NCBI RefSeq assembly: GCF_000745315.1
Contig: NZ_JQNQ01000001.1
Location: forward strand, 2,108,001 to 2,172,000
Source of the DNA: Salegentibacter sp. Hel_I_6
Lineage (GTDB): Bacteria; Bacteroidota; Bacteroidia; Flavobacteriales; Flavobacteriaceae
Length of the DNA: 64,000 nt
Reading direction: 5' to 3'
Part shown: positions 16,688 to 25,616 of the stretch, in pieces
How positions within the stretch are numbered: the stretch's first letter is position 1
Layout of the letters: the number at the start of each line of letters is the position of its first letter
Position numbers and translations under genes: made by a program
Notes under the pieces: generated by a model
Databases searched by the model: none
What the model was told of the DNA's origin: nothing
The model's input: the letters and a program-made list of their open reading frames with translations, nothing else

Positions 16688-19600
16688 TTACTCCTCCTTT
16701 TGCATTGGGAAGGCTTTTTTTTCATACAAATAATACCCACCACCTTTATCCCAGCTACAAAAAATCAGGGTGTTTTCATCTTTTGAAACACCAATTCCTC
16801 TAGGTTCAGCACCGTTTACTTCCGGTAATTCCATCGTCCACATTTGTTGTTTTTCTTCATTCCTATAATAAAACGTTGAAGGCGAAATTCCACTGGAACG
16901 TATCGCTGCATATATAGCATTTCCAATAATTTGCACCGCGCTTGATCCTGCTGAAATGCTGGAAATTTCCTTTTCTTTTTTATATTCCACACCATCTTCA
17001 CTGCTATAAACCTGTATTTTCGGACTTCCAGGATCCGGGAGATAGAGGGTTTTCCCGTCTGGAGTCATATCAAAAGTCCGTGAGAGATTTCGACCTTTTA
17101 GTTCAATAGTTCTTAGTAGTTTAAAAGTTGTTCCTTCTTGCTTTAAAATATAATTGGGATCTTCTCCAAAAAGTGAAGTTGCGAAGATTTCTCCGGTTTC
17201 AGCAGCTCTGGGGGAAGTGATTGCTCTTGTGCCTTCTGGTGATTCCCATACAGCGATCCCTTTCCCGGTTTTTGCATTTATTTTGATTAATCTTCGATTG
17301 ATTCCTGCTAAAATATTTCCGTCTAAATCCACCCCAATTCCATTTACCGGACTTAGCTTATAAATTTCACCCTTAATTTCTACTGAAGTTAGCGGTGAAA
17401 AATTTGCATTTTCACCAGCCTTAGTTTTAATAATTAATCCGCGGTTATAATCGGCAAGCCAGAGTTTTCCCTCACCGTCCCATTCGGCTCCATAACCGGA
17501 ACCTGAGTTTTCAATTTTTCCTTTAAAGATATATTTTGGAGCAGAAATTTCAGCAAAATCATCCAGAGGTTCTTCAGATTTCATCAGCTTGAATTTCGTT
17601 ATTTCTGAAGAAGAAATATTACTACCATCACTCGCCATCACTCGATGATAAAATGTAATCGGCTCTCCTATTTTACTATTTTCAAGTAAGGTAAACCATT
17701 GTTTTTCTGTCCTTTTTAACCCAGTTTCCCTACCGGTTTTTTCTTGAAAAACCACTTCTGAAAAGTCTTTATTTTTTGAAATTTGGTACACATAACTCAC
17801 AAAATCACCATCTTCATCTAAAGATTGCTCCCAATCCAGATTATAAAGCGCTTCGATATCTCTAACAGCGTACGTATTTTTTGAATTATGAGAAGTAATT
17901 TCTGTAGGTGCAGGTGCTTTATTGTTCTCCGGATAAAGCTGAGTCCTTAAACTTCCTTTGTCTGTCTTAATTTGAAAGTAAAGTGCACCAATGGAGAGAT
18001 AATCTAATATTTCTTCGGTAAGTTTTAACTTACCTCTAAAACTTCCACTGCCCTTGCCGGTATTGTTCAATTTTAGTTCTTTTAGAAATTCCCCTTCTTG
18101 GGTATGTCTTCCGCGGTAAATTCCAACGGCTTCTTCATCGGAAATTTTTCCTTCTAGATTAAAATATTCTCCTGAAATTTTAAGATTTTCTCCTTCAATT
18201 TCGGCTTTTACATGTCCTATTCCTGAAATATCATTTCCTTCAATATTTAAAGAAGAAAGGAAACCTTTTGCTTGTTTTGCTTTTTGAATATCTCTCCTCA
18301 GTATATAACCATTTATGCCAAACATTGCCGAAGGCAGCGTTTTCTTATCGAACAGAGGCATATCGGCCGCTTTTTCTTTTTTGATGTCGTAGGTGCTATA
18401 AACTATAGAATCTTTTTCCTGAAAAATATCCATAATAGTAATAGTGTTCACCGGTTTGCTATTTTGGGTTAACCAGGCACGTGGTCCTGAGCCAGCCGCG
18501 CCGGTATTTAATAATTCCAGTCTGCCTCGTTTTCCGGGATAATACGCATGTTGGTGCCCACTTATATAAGTATGCACGTTATATTTCTCCAGTAGGTTTT
18601 GTAATTTTTCTGGCTCTTCCAATACATTCCCTTTTGAATCCCTTTCCTGTGCCACACTGTATAATGGCATATGGCCCATAACAAATCGAAGTTTTGCATT
18701 TTTAGCTTCAGAAGTCTGAAATTGTTTTTCCATCCATTTTAAATTCTCTTCAGTGATTTTTGATGAAGAAGCTTCCCAGGAAACAAAGAAAATATCATTT
18801 TGTAAAAAGGAATAATAATTCGGAAAATGAGAATCATCCACAAAATTTAAATTGGGTTTATTTTCATTTTTGTTCCAAAATTCTTTTGCAAAATCCCGCT
18901 CTAGCGGGTAGGCGCGTGGCCCATCGTGATTGCCCAGGGTAAACGCAAAAGGAATTCCCGCTTCTTTTAAGGGTTGTGCTATATGGGTATCAAAACCCTC
19001 CCACATTTTTTGAAGTTGTTCTGTTTTCGAAATGCCCATGCCGGCCACCATATCACCACCACAAATTACAAGATCGGGTTGCCATATTTTCGGAATACGA
19101 TTTATGATGCTGTCTACCTGCCATTCATAATCTGCGGCTCCAAGACCAGAATTAAGATCCGAAATCACAGCGATTCTGGTATTTCCGCGTTTTGGAAGCT
19201 CGGGGGAATATTTTCTAATTACTAATCGTATTGCATCTGCCGTAAATTTCCCTTCGGAAACTCCCATAATTTCTAAAGAATCTTTGGGGCCTATTTCAAA
19301 ATGGCCCAATACATTCCATTTTCCTGAATTTCTTAAAGAAGTCTGGTCAAAAGTAATCGTATCGGTTTTCCCTTCGGAATGAAGGATATAGTTAACTTTT
19401 TGCGCATTTTCTGAAGTATTTACGCTAAACCAGGCGGCAAGTTGATAATCGTTTCTTTGTATTCCGGTAAAGGTATAATAGGCTTTGTTGATTTTATTTG
19501 AAGCAGCCATTCTTGAGGCTGTTTCGCCATAATAATTCACTAGGTTACTGTTTTTCCAAATTCCTGTTTCTGAATAATTATCACTTTCGGTATCAAGGAT

Positions 19601-20500
19601 TATATTTTTTGGTAATTCTGATGTTTGAATTTCTGAAATAACTAAAGCACCGGCGTTGTTCCGTAAGCTATTTCTGTTTCCACCGGTAATATCTGATGGA
19701 ATATTCACTACTTCTTCTGCAGCAACCATTGCTGAACTTCCGCCGCCGTCCAGGTTTACCGCTTCTTTTACATCAATTTCGTATAAAATTTTGGCTAATT
19801 CTGGTAAAGTTACTCCGGCACTAGCTTCCTGCCTGCCGTCTACCACCATCACAATTAAAGTTGCCTGGTCCTTAAAACCAATCGCACTTCTGGGATGCCG
19901 TTGAATATGACTTCCTCCAAAACCTTCTTCTGTATCGGTAACATTTATCTCACCATTTTTAAGCAAAACCGGGCCACCGCCTACGCCCTGACTAACTTCC
20001 CAATTTTCAGAAGCAGAAGAAATATCTGGTGCTGCAAATTTCTCCGGAACTCCATCAGCACCAGAATTTACCCAGGCGATTTCGGGTTTTCTATTCTTTA
20101 TTCCAAAAGCTCCTTTTATGATTTCACCAGCAGGTCCAGGCGCAATAACCTCTCCATCTTGAATAATTGTACTTACTGAAGAATTTGAAGCGAAATATCC
20201 CCCGTTTATAGCGAGGATTCCATTTACTTTTTCAGCAGTTTCTTTAGTGGTTTCACGAATGGTATTGCTCCCAATGGAACGTAAATATAGATTCTTATCT
20301 CTTAAATCTATTTCAGCATACATTGCTCTTAAAGGTTCTCCGTCCGGTAAAGTTCCGAGGGCATCAAAGATTTTTATGGAACCGGGTAGGTTGATATTCA
20401 AATCTTCTCTAGGCTCCCAATTTAGATTTATTTGTTGGGCTTGAAAATAGGAAAAGCTTAAAAGTCCTAAAATGACTGTAAATAGTTTAGGCGCTTTCAT
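16688..20500 (-). CDS. Giant phosphodiester glycosidase-metallophosphatase fusion, exported
   Basis: A 1270-residue exported protein with signal peptide MKAPKLFTVILGLLSFSYFQ-AQ. In order it has: an NAGPA phosphodiester glycosidase domain (about 60-290, with LAINGGYF, HPRSAIGF and NLDGGGSSAM); a golvesin/xly-type sugar-binding module (about 300-435); a calcineurin-like phosphoesterase (about 440-700, with ISDLNSG, GGDMV, LGNHDGP, GHMPLYS and SGHQHAYY); a CHRD domain (about 745-860); a fibronectin-III-like stretch (about 865-985); and a C-terminal NHL-type beta-propeller (about 990-1265). NAGPA enzymes hydrolyse GlcNAc-alpha-phosphodiesters, found for example in teichoic acids. The phosphatase could then remove the exposed phosphate. 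It is the last gene of the ROK-led operon. The individual domains are clear; the substrate is inference. Confidence 0.85.
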   Translation of the reverse strand: MKAPKLFTVILGLLSFSYFQAQQINLNWEPREDLNINLPGSIKIFDALGTLPDGEPLRAMYAEIDLRDKNLYLRSIGSNTIRETTKETAEKVNGILAINGGYFASNSSVSTIIQDGEVIAPGPAGEIIKGAFGIKNRKPEIAWVNSGADGVPEKFAAPDISSASENWEVSQGVGGGPVLLKNGEINVTDTEEGFGGSHIQRHPRSAIGFKDQATLIVMVVDGRQEASAGVTLPELAKILYEIDVKEAVNLDGGGSSAMVAAEEVVNIPSDITGGNRNSLRNNAGALVISEIQTSELPKNIILDTESDNYSETGIWKNSNLVNYYGETASRMAASNKINKAYYTFTGIQRNDYQLAAWFSVNTSENAQKVNYILHSEGKTDTITFDQTSLRNSGKWNVLGHFEIGPKDSLEIMGVSEGKFTADAIRLVIRKYSPELPKRGNTRIAVISDLNSGLGAADYEWQVDSIINRIPKIWQPDLVICGGDMVAGMGISKTEQLQKMWEGFDTHIAQPLKEAGIPFAFTLGNHDGPRAYPLERDFAKEFWNKNENKPNLNFVDDSHFPNYYSFLQNDIFFVSWEASSSKITEENLKWMEKQFQTSEAKNAKLRFVMGHMPLYSVAQERDSKGNVLEEPEKLQNLLEKYNVHTYISGHQHAYYPGKRGRLELLNTGAAGSGPRAWLTQNSKPVNTITIMDIFQEKDSIVYSTYDIKKEKAADMPLFDKKTLPSAMFGINGYILRRDIQKAKQAKGFLSSLNIEGNDISGIGHVKAEIEGENLKISGEYFNLEGKISDEEAVGIYRGRHTQEGEFLKELKLNNTGKGSGSFRGKLKLTEEILDYLSIGALYFQIKTDKGSLRTQLYPENNKAPAPTEITSHNSKNTYAVRDIEALYNLDWEQSLDEDGDFVSYVYQISKNKDFSEVVFQEKTGRETGLKRTEKQWFTLLENSKIGEPITFYHRVMASDGSNISSSEITKFKLMKSEEPLDDFAEISAPKYIFKGKIENSGSGYGAEWDGEGKLWLADYNRGLIIKTKAGENANFSPLTSVEIKGEIYKLSPVNGIGVDLDGNILAGINRRLIKINAKTGKGIAVWESPEGTRAITSPRAAETGEIFATSLFGEDPNYILKQEGTTFKLLRTIELKGRNLSRTFDMTPDGKTLYLPDPGSPKIQVYSSEDGVEYKKEKEISSISAGSSAVQIIGNAIYAAIRSSGISPSTFYYRNEEKQQMWTMELPEVNGAEPRGIGVSKDENTLIFCSWDKGGGYYLYEKKAFPMQKEE

Positions 20501-20518
20501 ATTATAATTATTAAGAGG

Positions 20519-21106
20519 TTATTTTAATTGAGATAATCTCCGGTATAAATCAGTGCCGGGGCAGGTGGTTTCTGCCTGGTCTTTATGCCCAGATATAGTT
20601 TCAGGAGAAACTTCATATTCCGAAGAAATATGGGAAACGAGTTTTTTTAGGCTTTCCCATTGTTCAGGCACTACTTTTTCTTTATTAAAATCACCTTCTA
20701 AAACTATTAGAACGTGACCTTCAAGATCATAATCGGTATTGGAATCTCCCTGAAAATTTATATCCCGTCCTTCTGCTAATTCCCCATTGGAAGCTATATA
20801 AAAATGGTAAGGTACATCTGGCCAGGCTTTTTTTATGCTACCATCGGCCATTGGGGAATCGTTTTGTGAAAAATTTTGAAGTGCCTGCAATTTTTGTGTA
20901 ATAGAAAGTTCGGGTTTTTGAGGCATTCCGCTATGGTGAATTGTAATAAACTGCGGCTTATGCGCCTGCATTTCCATAACTGGAGCTAAAGCTTTCCAAT
21001 CTTCCCGTGAAATAATAGCTAATTCATTTTCTTCAACTTGTGCCGAAATAGAAAAAGGGAAAATTACTGATAGGATAAATATGCTAAAAATAATTTTTTG
21101 GATCAT
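20519..21106 (-). CDS. PGRP/Amidase_2 N-acetylmuramoyl-L-alanine amidase, exported
   Basis: A 195-residue protein with signal peptide MIQKIIFSIFILSVIFPFSISAQ. The zinc ligands of the T7-lysozyme/PGRP fold are visible: His in FITIHHSG (about 57), His in SGHKDQ (about 178) and Cys in TTCPG (about 186). It should cut the MurNAc-L-Ala amide bond in the periplasm or outside the cell. It is preceded by a 311-residue amidase with a different third ligand, so the two probably act on different substrates (polymeric murein here, perhaps anhydro or free muropeptides there). It lies 18 bases upstream of the phosphodiester glycosidase gene. Confidence 0.9.
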   Translation of the reverse strand: MIQKIIFSIFILSVIFPFSISAQVEENELAIISREDWKALAPVMEMQAHKPQFITIHHSGMPQKPELSITQKLQALQNFSQNDSPMADGSIKKAWPDVPYHFYIASNGELAEGRDINFQGDSNTDYDLEGHVLIVLEGDFNKEKVVPEQWESLKKLVSHISSEYEVSPETISGHKDQAETTCPGTDLYRRLSQLK

Positions 21107-21125
21107 ACTACCGCAGTTAATTAAC

Positions 21126-21149
21126 TATATAACCCTCGTGAGGGTTATA
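21126..21149 (-). terminator. Hairpin between the two amidase genes
   Basis: ATATAACCCTC and GAGGGTTATAT form a perfect 11-base stem with a GT loop, lying in the 46-base gap between two minus-strand genes. It may be a terminator, attenuator or processing site that lowers expression of the downstream amidase and phosphodiesterase genes. Confidence 0.65.
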
Positions 21150-21152
21150 TTA

Positions 21153-22088
21153 TTACAAATACTTTTTATGTAATGCATACAGTACCTTTAAATCGTAAGC
21201 ATTAAAAGACTGGTCAAGATTTTTCTGTATAAAATGTAGCTTGAAAGCACTTTTAGCTGCACCAAGGTCTGAAGTATCGAAACCGATGATTTTCAAAGCA
21301 TTTTTGATATTAAAGTCGGCTGGGATTACTTCAGGAAAAACTAGTTTATCTACAAATGGAATTCGGGTATTAAGTTTTGTATTGAGGTTAATAGCTAAGG
21401 GATTCGGTTTAAAAAATTCGGCTTCTAGTTTTAGATTTTCTACTTCAGCTGTATCATACCACAACCCAAAACCTTCTTCAGCTAAACGTTCCCACGGAAA
21501 ATTAGCGTTGGGATCTACTTTTCTGGAAGGTGCGATATCAGAATGGCCGATAAAATTTTCAGCAGGGATATTGTATTTTTCTTTAATTTCCTCCAGTAAT
21601 TCTATCAAACTAATAATTTGGAGATCGGTGAATTCTTCTTCGCCATTATTGTCAATTTCGATCCCGAGGGAGGAAGAATTTAGATCGGTATTATTACCCC
21701 ATTTCCCAATCCCACCGTGCCAGGCACGATAGTAATCGTTGAGCATATGGTAGATTTCGCCATTTTTGGCTATTACATAATGAGAACTAACCTGGGTTCT
21801 TGGTAAAGTAAATGTGGTTAAGGTTTGTTGAACGGAATCTTGTGCAGTATGGTGAATTACTACGTAATTGGGTTTTCGCAAATTAAAATTAGTAGTTCCC
21901 ACCCAGTACTCTCCATAATTGAGTGCGGATTCGTTTTGGGCTTCCTGGGTAGGTAACTCCTGTAATTGTTTACTATAAGCTTTTGACTGTTTTTTATGTA
22001 ATCTATTGGTTTTTGAATAAGGATTGCTTCCACAGGAAATAACTACAAAGGCCATTATAAAATAGAAAAAAGGAATTAATTTTTTCAT
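21153..22088 (-). CDS. AmpD-like N-acetylmuramoyl-L-alanine amidase, lipoprotein
   Basis: A 311-residue lipoprotein with lipobox AFVVISC (Cys about 19). The Amidase_2 domain (about 70-235) has the AmpD-type zinc set: His in VVIHHTAQDS (about 78), His in FIGHSDIAP (about 180) and Asp in KVDPNANFPW (about 190). SSLGIEIDNNG and AWHGG are also typical. AmpD enzymes release the stem peptide from (anhydro)MurNAc. About 75 further C-terminal residues form a small helical region resembling the peptidoglycan-binding-like tails of this family. It lies 89 bases downstream of the NagB-PIG-L gene on the same strand. Confidence 0.9.
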   Translation of the reverse strand: MKKLIPFFYFIMAFVVISCGSNPYSKTNRLHKKQSKAYSKQLQELPTQEAQNESALNYGEYWVGTTNFNLRKPNYVVIHHTAQDSVQQTLTTFTLPRTQVSSHYVIAKNGEIYHMLNDYYRAWHGGIGKWGNNTDLNSSSLGIEIDNNGEEEFTDLQIISLIELLEEIKEKYNIPAENFIGHSDIAPSRKVDPNANFPWERLAEEGFGLWYDTAEVENLKLEAEFFKPNPLAINLNTKLNTRIPFVDKLVFPEVIPADFNIKNALKIIGFDTSDLGAAKSAFKLHFIQKNLDQSFNAYDLKVLYALHKKYL

Positions 22089-22177
22089 ATACTTAAATTT
22101 GAATCAACTGTGGGAATTAATATCAGGTTGAATAACTCCTGTTTATTTTATTTTTAAATGCTAACCGTTGTATTTTT

Positions 22178-24100
22178 TTAATCAAACTTCCATTTAACAA
22201 AAGCCTCCATCGCTTCATAATTGGCAAGCCCAAGTTTATCATAACTTTCTGCTGTTTCGCGATTTCTTTCTTCGGCTCTTAACCAGAATTCCCGTTCGTC
22301 GTCACCGGGAAATACAGGCCGGTCTTTTTGAGATTGGTGTTGGAAGATGGCTTTTTTCTTGCGTTCTACTTCTTTTGGGGAAAGAGGTACGGCCATTTCA
22401 ATTTCATGAACTTCAAATTCTTCCCAGGCACCGCGATACATCCATAGCCAGCAGTCCTTGGTCCAGGCTTCGGTTTTGCGCAATCTATTTATCGCTTCCA
22501 GGATTATCCTGAAACAAACTATATGTGTCCCATGAGGGTCGGCAAAATCACCGGCTGCAAATATCTGGTGAGGTTTAACCTGCTGAAGCAATTCCATAGT
22601 AAGTTCTACATCCTTTTCGGTGACCGGGCTTTTAACCTTTTTTCCGGTTTCATAAAAGGGCAGTGCCATAAAATGGATGTTTTTATCTTTTAATCCGGCA
22701 AAACGGGCACCGGCAATGGCTTCAGATTTTCTAATAAAGGCTTTTACATCCCTTATTTCATCTAAATCTATTTCATTGGGCTCTTTTTGTTCAATAAAAG
22801 CACGCATTTTCTCGTAAGTAGCCTCCAATTTTTCGGTATCTTCTCCAGTACTTTTCTTAAAATCTATAGCAAACTCTACATATCGCAAAACATCGGTATC
22901 CCATACTGCGGTATTTCCTGAAGTTTGATAAGCAACGTGAACCTCGTGCCCCTGGTCTACAAGTCTTATAAAAGTTCCGCCCATAGAAATCACATCATCA
23001 TCGGGATGCGGTGAAAAAATTACGGAACGCTTTTGAGCTGGATTTTTTCGTTCAGGTCTTTGGGTGTCGTCAGCATTTGGTTTTCCTCCTGGCCAACCGG
23101 TAATACTGTGTTGTAATTGATTAAAAACATCAATATTAATATCGTAAGCGGGACCCTGCTCGGTGGCGAGTTGCGCCATGCCATTGTTATTATAATCCTC
23201 GTCTGTAAGTTTTAGAATTGGTTTTTTCACTTCGGAAGAAAGCCAAATCACTGCTTTTTTAATTAGTGCTTTATTCCAGGCACAGTCTTTTACCAGCCAC
23301 GGGGTATCAAAACGGGTTAAATCTGAGGCAGCATCCTGATCTAAAATAAATTCAACATTATCTGAAAGCTGAAGGTAAGTTGCCGGGACATTGCCAGACA
23401 TTTCTCCTTCAACCGCTTTTTTAATAATTGGTGCTTTTTTCTTGCTCCAGGCCATTAAAATGATCTCTTTCGCTTTGAAAATAGTTCCAATTCCCATGGT
23501 GATGGCTTTGGTAGGCACATTTTCCTTTCCTCCAAAATCACGGGAAGCATCGCGACGGGTAAGGTCGTCTAAAGTAACCAGCCGTGTTCCAGAATTTGGT
23601 GCAGAACCGGGTTCGTTAAAACCAATATGACCTGTTCTACCAATCCCGAGTATCTGAAGATCTAAACCGCCAACCGCTCCAATTTTATTCTCGTAAGCCA
23701 GGCAGTAATCAGTAATATCTTCTTTTTCTAAAGTACCATCAGGAATATGAATATTATCTCTTTTTATATCTATGTGACTAAAAAGATTTTCATCCATAAA
23801 TTTAACGTAACTCTGCTTGGCATCAGGCTGCATTGGGTAATATTCATCCAGGTTGAAGGTGATCACATTTTTAAAACTTAAACCTTCCTCTTTATGCATG
23901 CGAACCAGTTCTTCATAAACTTCTACCGGTGTAGCGCCTGTGGCAAGCCCTAAAACGGCATTTTCCTGGGTTTCCTGTTTGCGTCGAATTATATCTGCAA
24001 TGCGTTTTGCTACTTTTTTAGAGGCAATGTGCTCATTTTCATAAACTTTTACCGGTAACTTTTCAAAACGTGTTTCTTCTAAGAGATTTAATCTGGCCAT
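22178..24100 (-). CDS. nagB: Glucosamine-6-phosphate deaminase fused to a PIG-L domain
   Basis: A 640-residue cytoplasmic protein. Residues 1-265 are NagB, with LGLATGATPVEVYEEL, FNLDEYYPM, GIGRTGHIGFNEPGS and MGIGTI. A linker leads to a PIG-L/LmbE domain (about 355-640), with the metal motif FSPHPDDDVISMGG and a second motif DPHGTH. NagB converts glucosamine-6-phosphate to fructose-6-phosphate and ammonia. PIG-L enzymes are zinc N-deacetylases of GlcNAc-containing substrates. The fusion could couple deacetylation and deamination and replace a missing NagA, but that is speculative. It starts 12 bases after the ROK regulator gene ends. Confidence 0.93.
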   Translation of the reverse strand: MARLNLLEETRFEKLPVKVYENEHIASKKVAKRIADIIRRKQETQENAVLGLATGATPVEVYEELVRMHKEEGLSFKNVITFNLDEYYPMQPDAKQSYVKFMDENLFSHIDIKRDNIHIPDGTLEKEDITDYCLAYENKIGAVGGLDLQILGIGRTGHIGFNEPGSAPNSGTRLVTLDDLTRRDASRDFGGKENVPTKAITMGIGTIFKAKEIILMAWSKKKAPIIKKAVEGEMSGNVPATYLQLSDNVEFILDQDAASDLTRFDTPWLVKDCAWNKALIKKAVIWLSSEVKKPILKLTDEDYNNNGMAQLATEQGPAYDINIDVFNQLQHSITGWPGGKPNADDTQRPERKNPAQKRSVIFSPHPDDDVISMGGTFIRLVDQGHEVHVAYQTSGNTAVWDTDVLRYVEFAIDFKKSTGEDTEKLEATYEKMRAFIEQKEPNEIDLDEIRDVKAFIRKSEAIAGARFAGLKDKNIHFMALPFYETGKKVKSPVTEKDVELTMELLQQVKPHQIFAAGDFADPHGTHIVCFRIILEAINRLRKTEAWTKDCWLWMYRGAWEEFEVHEIEMAVPLSPKEVERKKKAIFQHQSQKDRPVFPGDDEREFWLRAEERNRETAESYDKLGLANYEAMEAFVKWKFD

Positions 24101-24112
24101 TATAATTTTTCT

Positions 24113-25399
24113 TTAACTAATATGCGATTTTACCAGGCTTACCTGGTCTTTAAAAATATCATCCATTACTGCTATGGTACCGCCAAAAAGGCTGGAATTA
24201 GATCCAAGCGTAGAAAGCTCTATTTTGGTTCTTTCCTTTAGTTGCATCATGCAATAAGTATTCATAGATTGTTGAATTGGGGTCGTGATAAACTGTTTGG
24301 CCTCGGCTATTTTTCCTTCCAGGATCACCAATTCGGGATTAAATATTTGAATTAGGATAGCTATTCCTTTTCCAAGGTTGATTCCTATTTCAGATAAAAC
24401 ATTTATCGCGAATTGATCGCCTTTATTTGCCGCATCTATAATAGTTTCTGGCTCCAATTTTTCCAGTTCTTCTTTTTTAAGATTATTTAAAACTGAAGTC
24501 TGTCCTTTTTTCAATCCTTCTTTAGCTTTTCTCACAAGAGCAAGACCAGAAGCTTCTGTCTCCAGGCAGCCGCGTTTTCCACAGTGACAAAGCAAACCAT
24601 CTTCAGTCATTGGGATATGCCCAAATTCACCTGCAAAACCTGATTCTCCAGAATGCATTCTGCCGCCCATAATAATTCCAAGACCTATACCCCAGTCCAT
24701 AGAAATCACTAAGACATTACTTTTATTTTTGGCTGTTCCAAATCTAAATTCTGCTAAACAGGCACTTTTAGCATCATTAAGAATAGCAACCGGCTTTTTA
24801 AATTTTTTCTCAAACCTGTCTTTTAAAGATTCGGGTTCCTGCTCACTTAGATAATAGGTGAAGTTTTTACCGGCTTCAGCAGAAACAAGACCGGGCATAC
24901 TTATTCCCACACCCATTACCTGGCCTATCTTTATTTTTGCTTCTTTTAGCAATTTCTGAGTCCATTCATAGAGAAGATCTACAATATTTGAGTCTGAAGA
25001 AATCTCTGCCGGCCAGGATTTTTCGTGAATAATGGTATGGTTATTATCTATAATAGCCAGTTTTATCCTGAAACGTTCTATATGAATACTCACTACAAAA
25101 AATGAATTCTCTGCCAGACCATACAGGTCTGGTTTACGGCCACCTTCAGATTTTCCACGCCCCTTTTTCGTTAAAATTCCTTCTTCAATAAGTTGGTTTA
25201 GCAAAGACATGGAAGTAGGCAGACTTACATTAAATCGCTGGCACACTTCAGCATTAGAGGTTTCCCCATTAAGAAAAAGATGTTTAATGATCTTTAATTT
25301 CTGAAGGAATTTTTTTCGCTCTACATTATTAATTTTAGATAGTTTCTTTTCATCTATAAAAAAATCATGTAGATCTGTTGGCATAGTTTGGGTTGTCAT
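24113..25399 (-). CDS. ROK-family transcriptional regulator (NagC/Mlc-like)
   Basis: A 428-residue protein with an N-terminal winged helix-turn-helix (about 28-85, NAEVCQRFNVSLPTSMSLLNQL) and a C-terminal ROK sugar-kinase-like domain. The domain carries the zinc motif CHCGKRGCLE (about 273-282) with EFGHIP before it and the sugar-site residues LNDAKSACLAE. NagC relatives sense GlcNAc-6-phosphate and repress amino-sugar genes. It is the first gene of the minus-strand operon and is divergent from the NagX-like gene, so it is the best candidate for regulator of the whole cell-wall salvage locus. A kinase function is unlikely because of the DNA-binding domain. Confidence 0.9.
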   Translation of the reverse strand: MTTQTMPTDLHDFFIDEKKLSKINNVERKKFLQKLKIIKHLFLNGETSNAEVCQRFNVSLPTSMSLLNQLIEEGILTKKGRGKSEGGRKPDLYGLAENSFFVVSIHIERFRIKLAIIDNNHTIIHEKSWPAEISSDSNIVDLLYEWTQKLLKEAKIKIGQVMGVGISMPGLVSAEAGKNFTYYLSEQEPESLKDRFEKKFKKPVAILNDAKSACLAEFRFGTAKNKSNVLVISMDWGIGLGIIMGGRMHSGESGFAGEFGHIPMTEDGLLCHCGKRGCLETEASGLALVRKAKEGLKKGQTSVLNNLKKEELEKLEPETIIDAANKGDQFAINVLSEIGINLGKGIAILIQIFNPELVILEGKIAEAKQFITTPIQQSMNTYCMMQLKERTKIELSTLGSNSSLFGGTIAVMDDIFKDQVSLVKSHIS

Positions 25400-25616
25400 G
25401 TTTAAAAATAAAAGCGTTAATGTTCGTTTTTTATGCTTTTAAAAAAATGAATTTATTTTGAATTTAAATGTATATAAAAAAATTATTTTTTAAAATACTT
25501 TTTCTATTTTTTTATAAAAGATTTAATATTTAATCGAAATTTATATTTTTATAAAATAAATATCGAGTCAATTTTTAATATCCAGCTCCTTAGAATTTAG
25601 AATTACGTAGACGGGA
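25400..25616. promoter_or_regulatory. Divergent regulatory region between ROK regulator and NagX-like gene
   Basis: This is 217 bases of very AT-rich DNA. An inverted repeat AAAAGC (25410-25415) with GCTTTT (25435-25440) lies just upstream of the ROK start, where autoregulation would act. On the minus strand 25514-25526 reads TTAAATCTTTTAT, which shares ATCTTTTA with the boxes in front of the permease gene. The operator assignment is tentative. Confidence 0.3.

Noticed and set aside
21241..21732. 163-codon plus-strand frame opposite the AmpD-like gene
   Set aside because: The minus-strand gene has all zinc ligands and a lipobox; the plus-strand translation has composition typical of a complementary-strand shadow.
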